Source: Haemaphysalis longicornis (Eukaryota; Arthropoda; Arachnida; Ixodida; Ixodidae). Taken from it: a stretch of DNA of 64,000 nt. Shown here one piece after another: positions 63,782 through 64,000 of this stretch. The position numbers were made by a program, and so were the translations under genes. The stretch is taken from NCBI GenBank assembly GCA_013339765.2, contig CM023449.1, forward strand, positions 15,351,811 through 15,415,810, written 5' to 3'. The stretch's first letter is position 1; every line of letters starts with the position of its first letter. Below the pieces are notes generated by a model. That model had not been told where the DNA came from. It searched no databases and saw only the letters and a list, made by a program, of their open reading frames with translations.

Positions 63782-64000
63782 TGTAAGGAGATAGCCGACG
63801 CCTGGGCAGTCGCTTAGAGAGGGGTTTATTCACGGTCGAGACGTGCACACGAAGAGCCGAGAGCAGGTTCCGCGAGACCAGACGCCGAGCGTTCTGCTTC
63901 TTCGTCTTCTTACACCGATGCACCGCATACCCGCATAGGCGGATAGCGCTGCGTTAGTTCTACTTGCTCTGAGGCGTCCGTTCATACTCTTCGTTCCGCG
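63782..64000 (-). mobile_element. Edge of an LTR-like sequence, runs off the window
   Basis: On the plus strand it opens TGTAAGGAGATAGCCG; on the minus strand AATAAA (63830-63822 region, GTGAATAAACCCC) is followed by about 40 nt ending CTCCTTACA. TG start, CA end and a polyadenylation signal near the end fit an LTR 3' part on the minus strand. The other end is outside the window, so this is tentative. Confidence 0.45.

Noticed and set aside
1..64000. CRISPR array, operon, rRNA or bacterial insertion
   Set aside because: No regular spaced repeats, ribosome-binding-site-led gene runs or rRNA-like sequence; repeats and codon decay are typical of an animal genome.
1..64000. Endogenous viral element
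   Set aside because: All reverse-transcriptase segments carry LINE or Penelope hallmarks; no capsid, polymerase or envelope-type sequence of viral style was recognised.

Overview
The window looks like intergenic or intronic DNA from a large, repeat-rich chelicerate genome, most likely a hard (ixodid) tick. The evidence is the repeat content: three copies of a tRNA-derived SINE that resembles the tick SINE Ruka, I-like, CR1/L2-like and RTE-like LINEs, Penelope-like elements with a GIY-YIG domain, and a pogo/Tigger-type DNA transposon. Family names come from recognising protein motifs and tails, not from database searches. I see no operons, bacterial genes, rRNA, CRISPR or plausible multi-exon host gene. 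Almost every long reading frame is a decayed transposon ORF.

Layout. 1-8 kb: an almost full-length, broken I-like LINE (1219-6952) with a 13-bp target-site duplication, inserted into an older unclassified repeat, then a SINE (7582-7802, 15-bp duplication) nested in a second tRNA-headed repeat. 9-18 kb: three LINE remnants, two on the minus strand (9480-10600, 11848-14590) and one on the plus strand (14680-17880). The last is split by a SINE-like insertion. 18-24 kb: repeats ending in a 15-nt palindrome, a 135-bp fold-back and a SINE with an initiator-tRNA-Met-like head. 24-28 kb: a Penelope-like fragment, two pyrimidine-rich tracts, a GC-rich hairpin and a truncated SINE. 29-36.8 kb: tRNA-headed repeats, a CR1/L2-like LINE, a 50-bp perfect inverted repeat, and a LINE broken by an LTR-like insertion that is itself broken by a Tigger-like element. 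37-44 kb: mostly unassigned, with two small candidate secreted-protein ORFs near 40.2 and 40.9 kb. 44-46 kb: minus-strand RTE. 46-59 kb: mostly unassigned sequence with two copies of an unclassified repeat and a local duplication at 55.5-56.8 kb. 59-64 kb: Penelope and CR1/L2 ORF1 fragments, a Mutator-like MITE with a 9-bp duplication, a plus-strand RTE fragment, tandem tRNA-headed repeats with TA tracts, and the edge of an LTR.

The genes do not form a pathway. The window is best read as layered insertions whose order can be partly recovered: R repeat before I-like LINE; H-family SINE before Ruka-like SINE at 7.6 kb; CR1/L2-like LINE before LTR-like insertion before Tigger-like element at 33-36 kb. 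The most interesting items are small-scale: the palindrome-ended family with compensated stem changes, the Mutator-like MITE, the nested insertions with recognisable junctions, and one short cysteine-rich ORF downstream of a TATA box. I did not find a convincing new multi-gene system.
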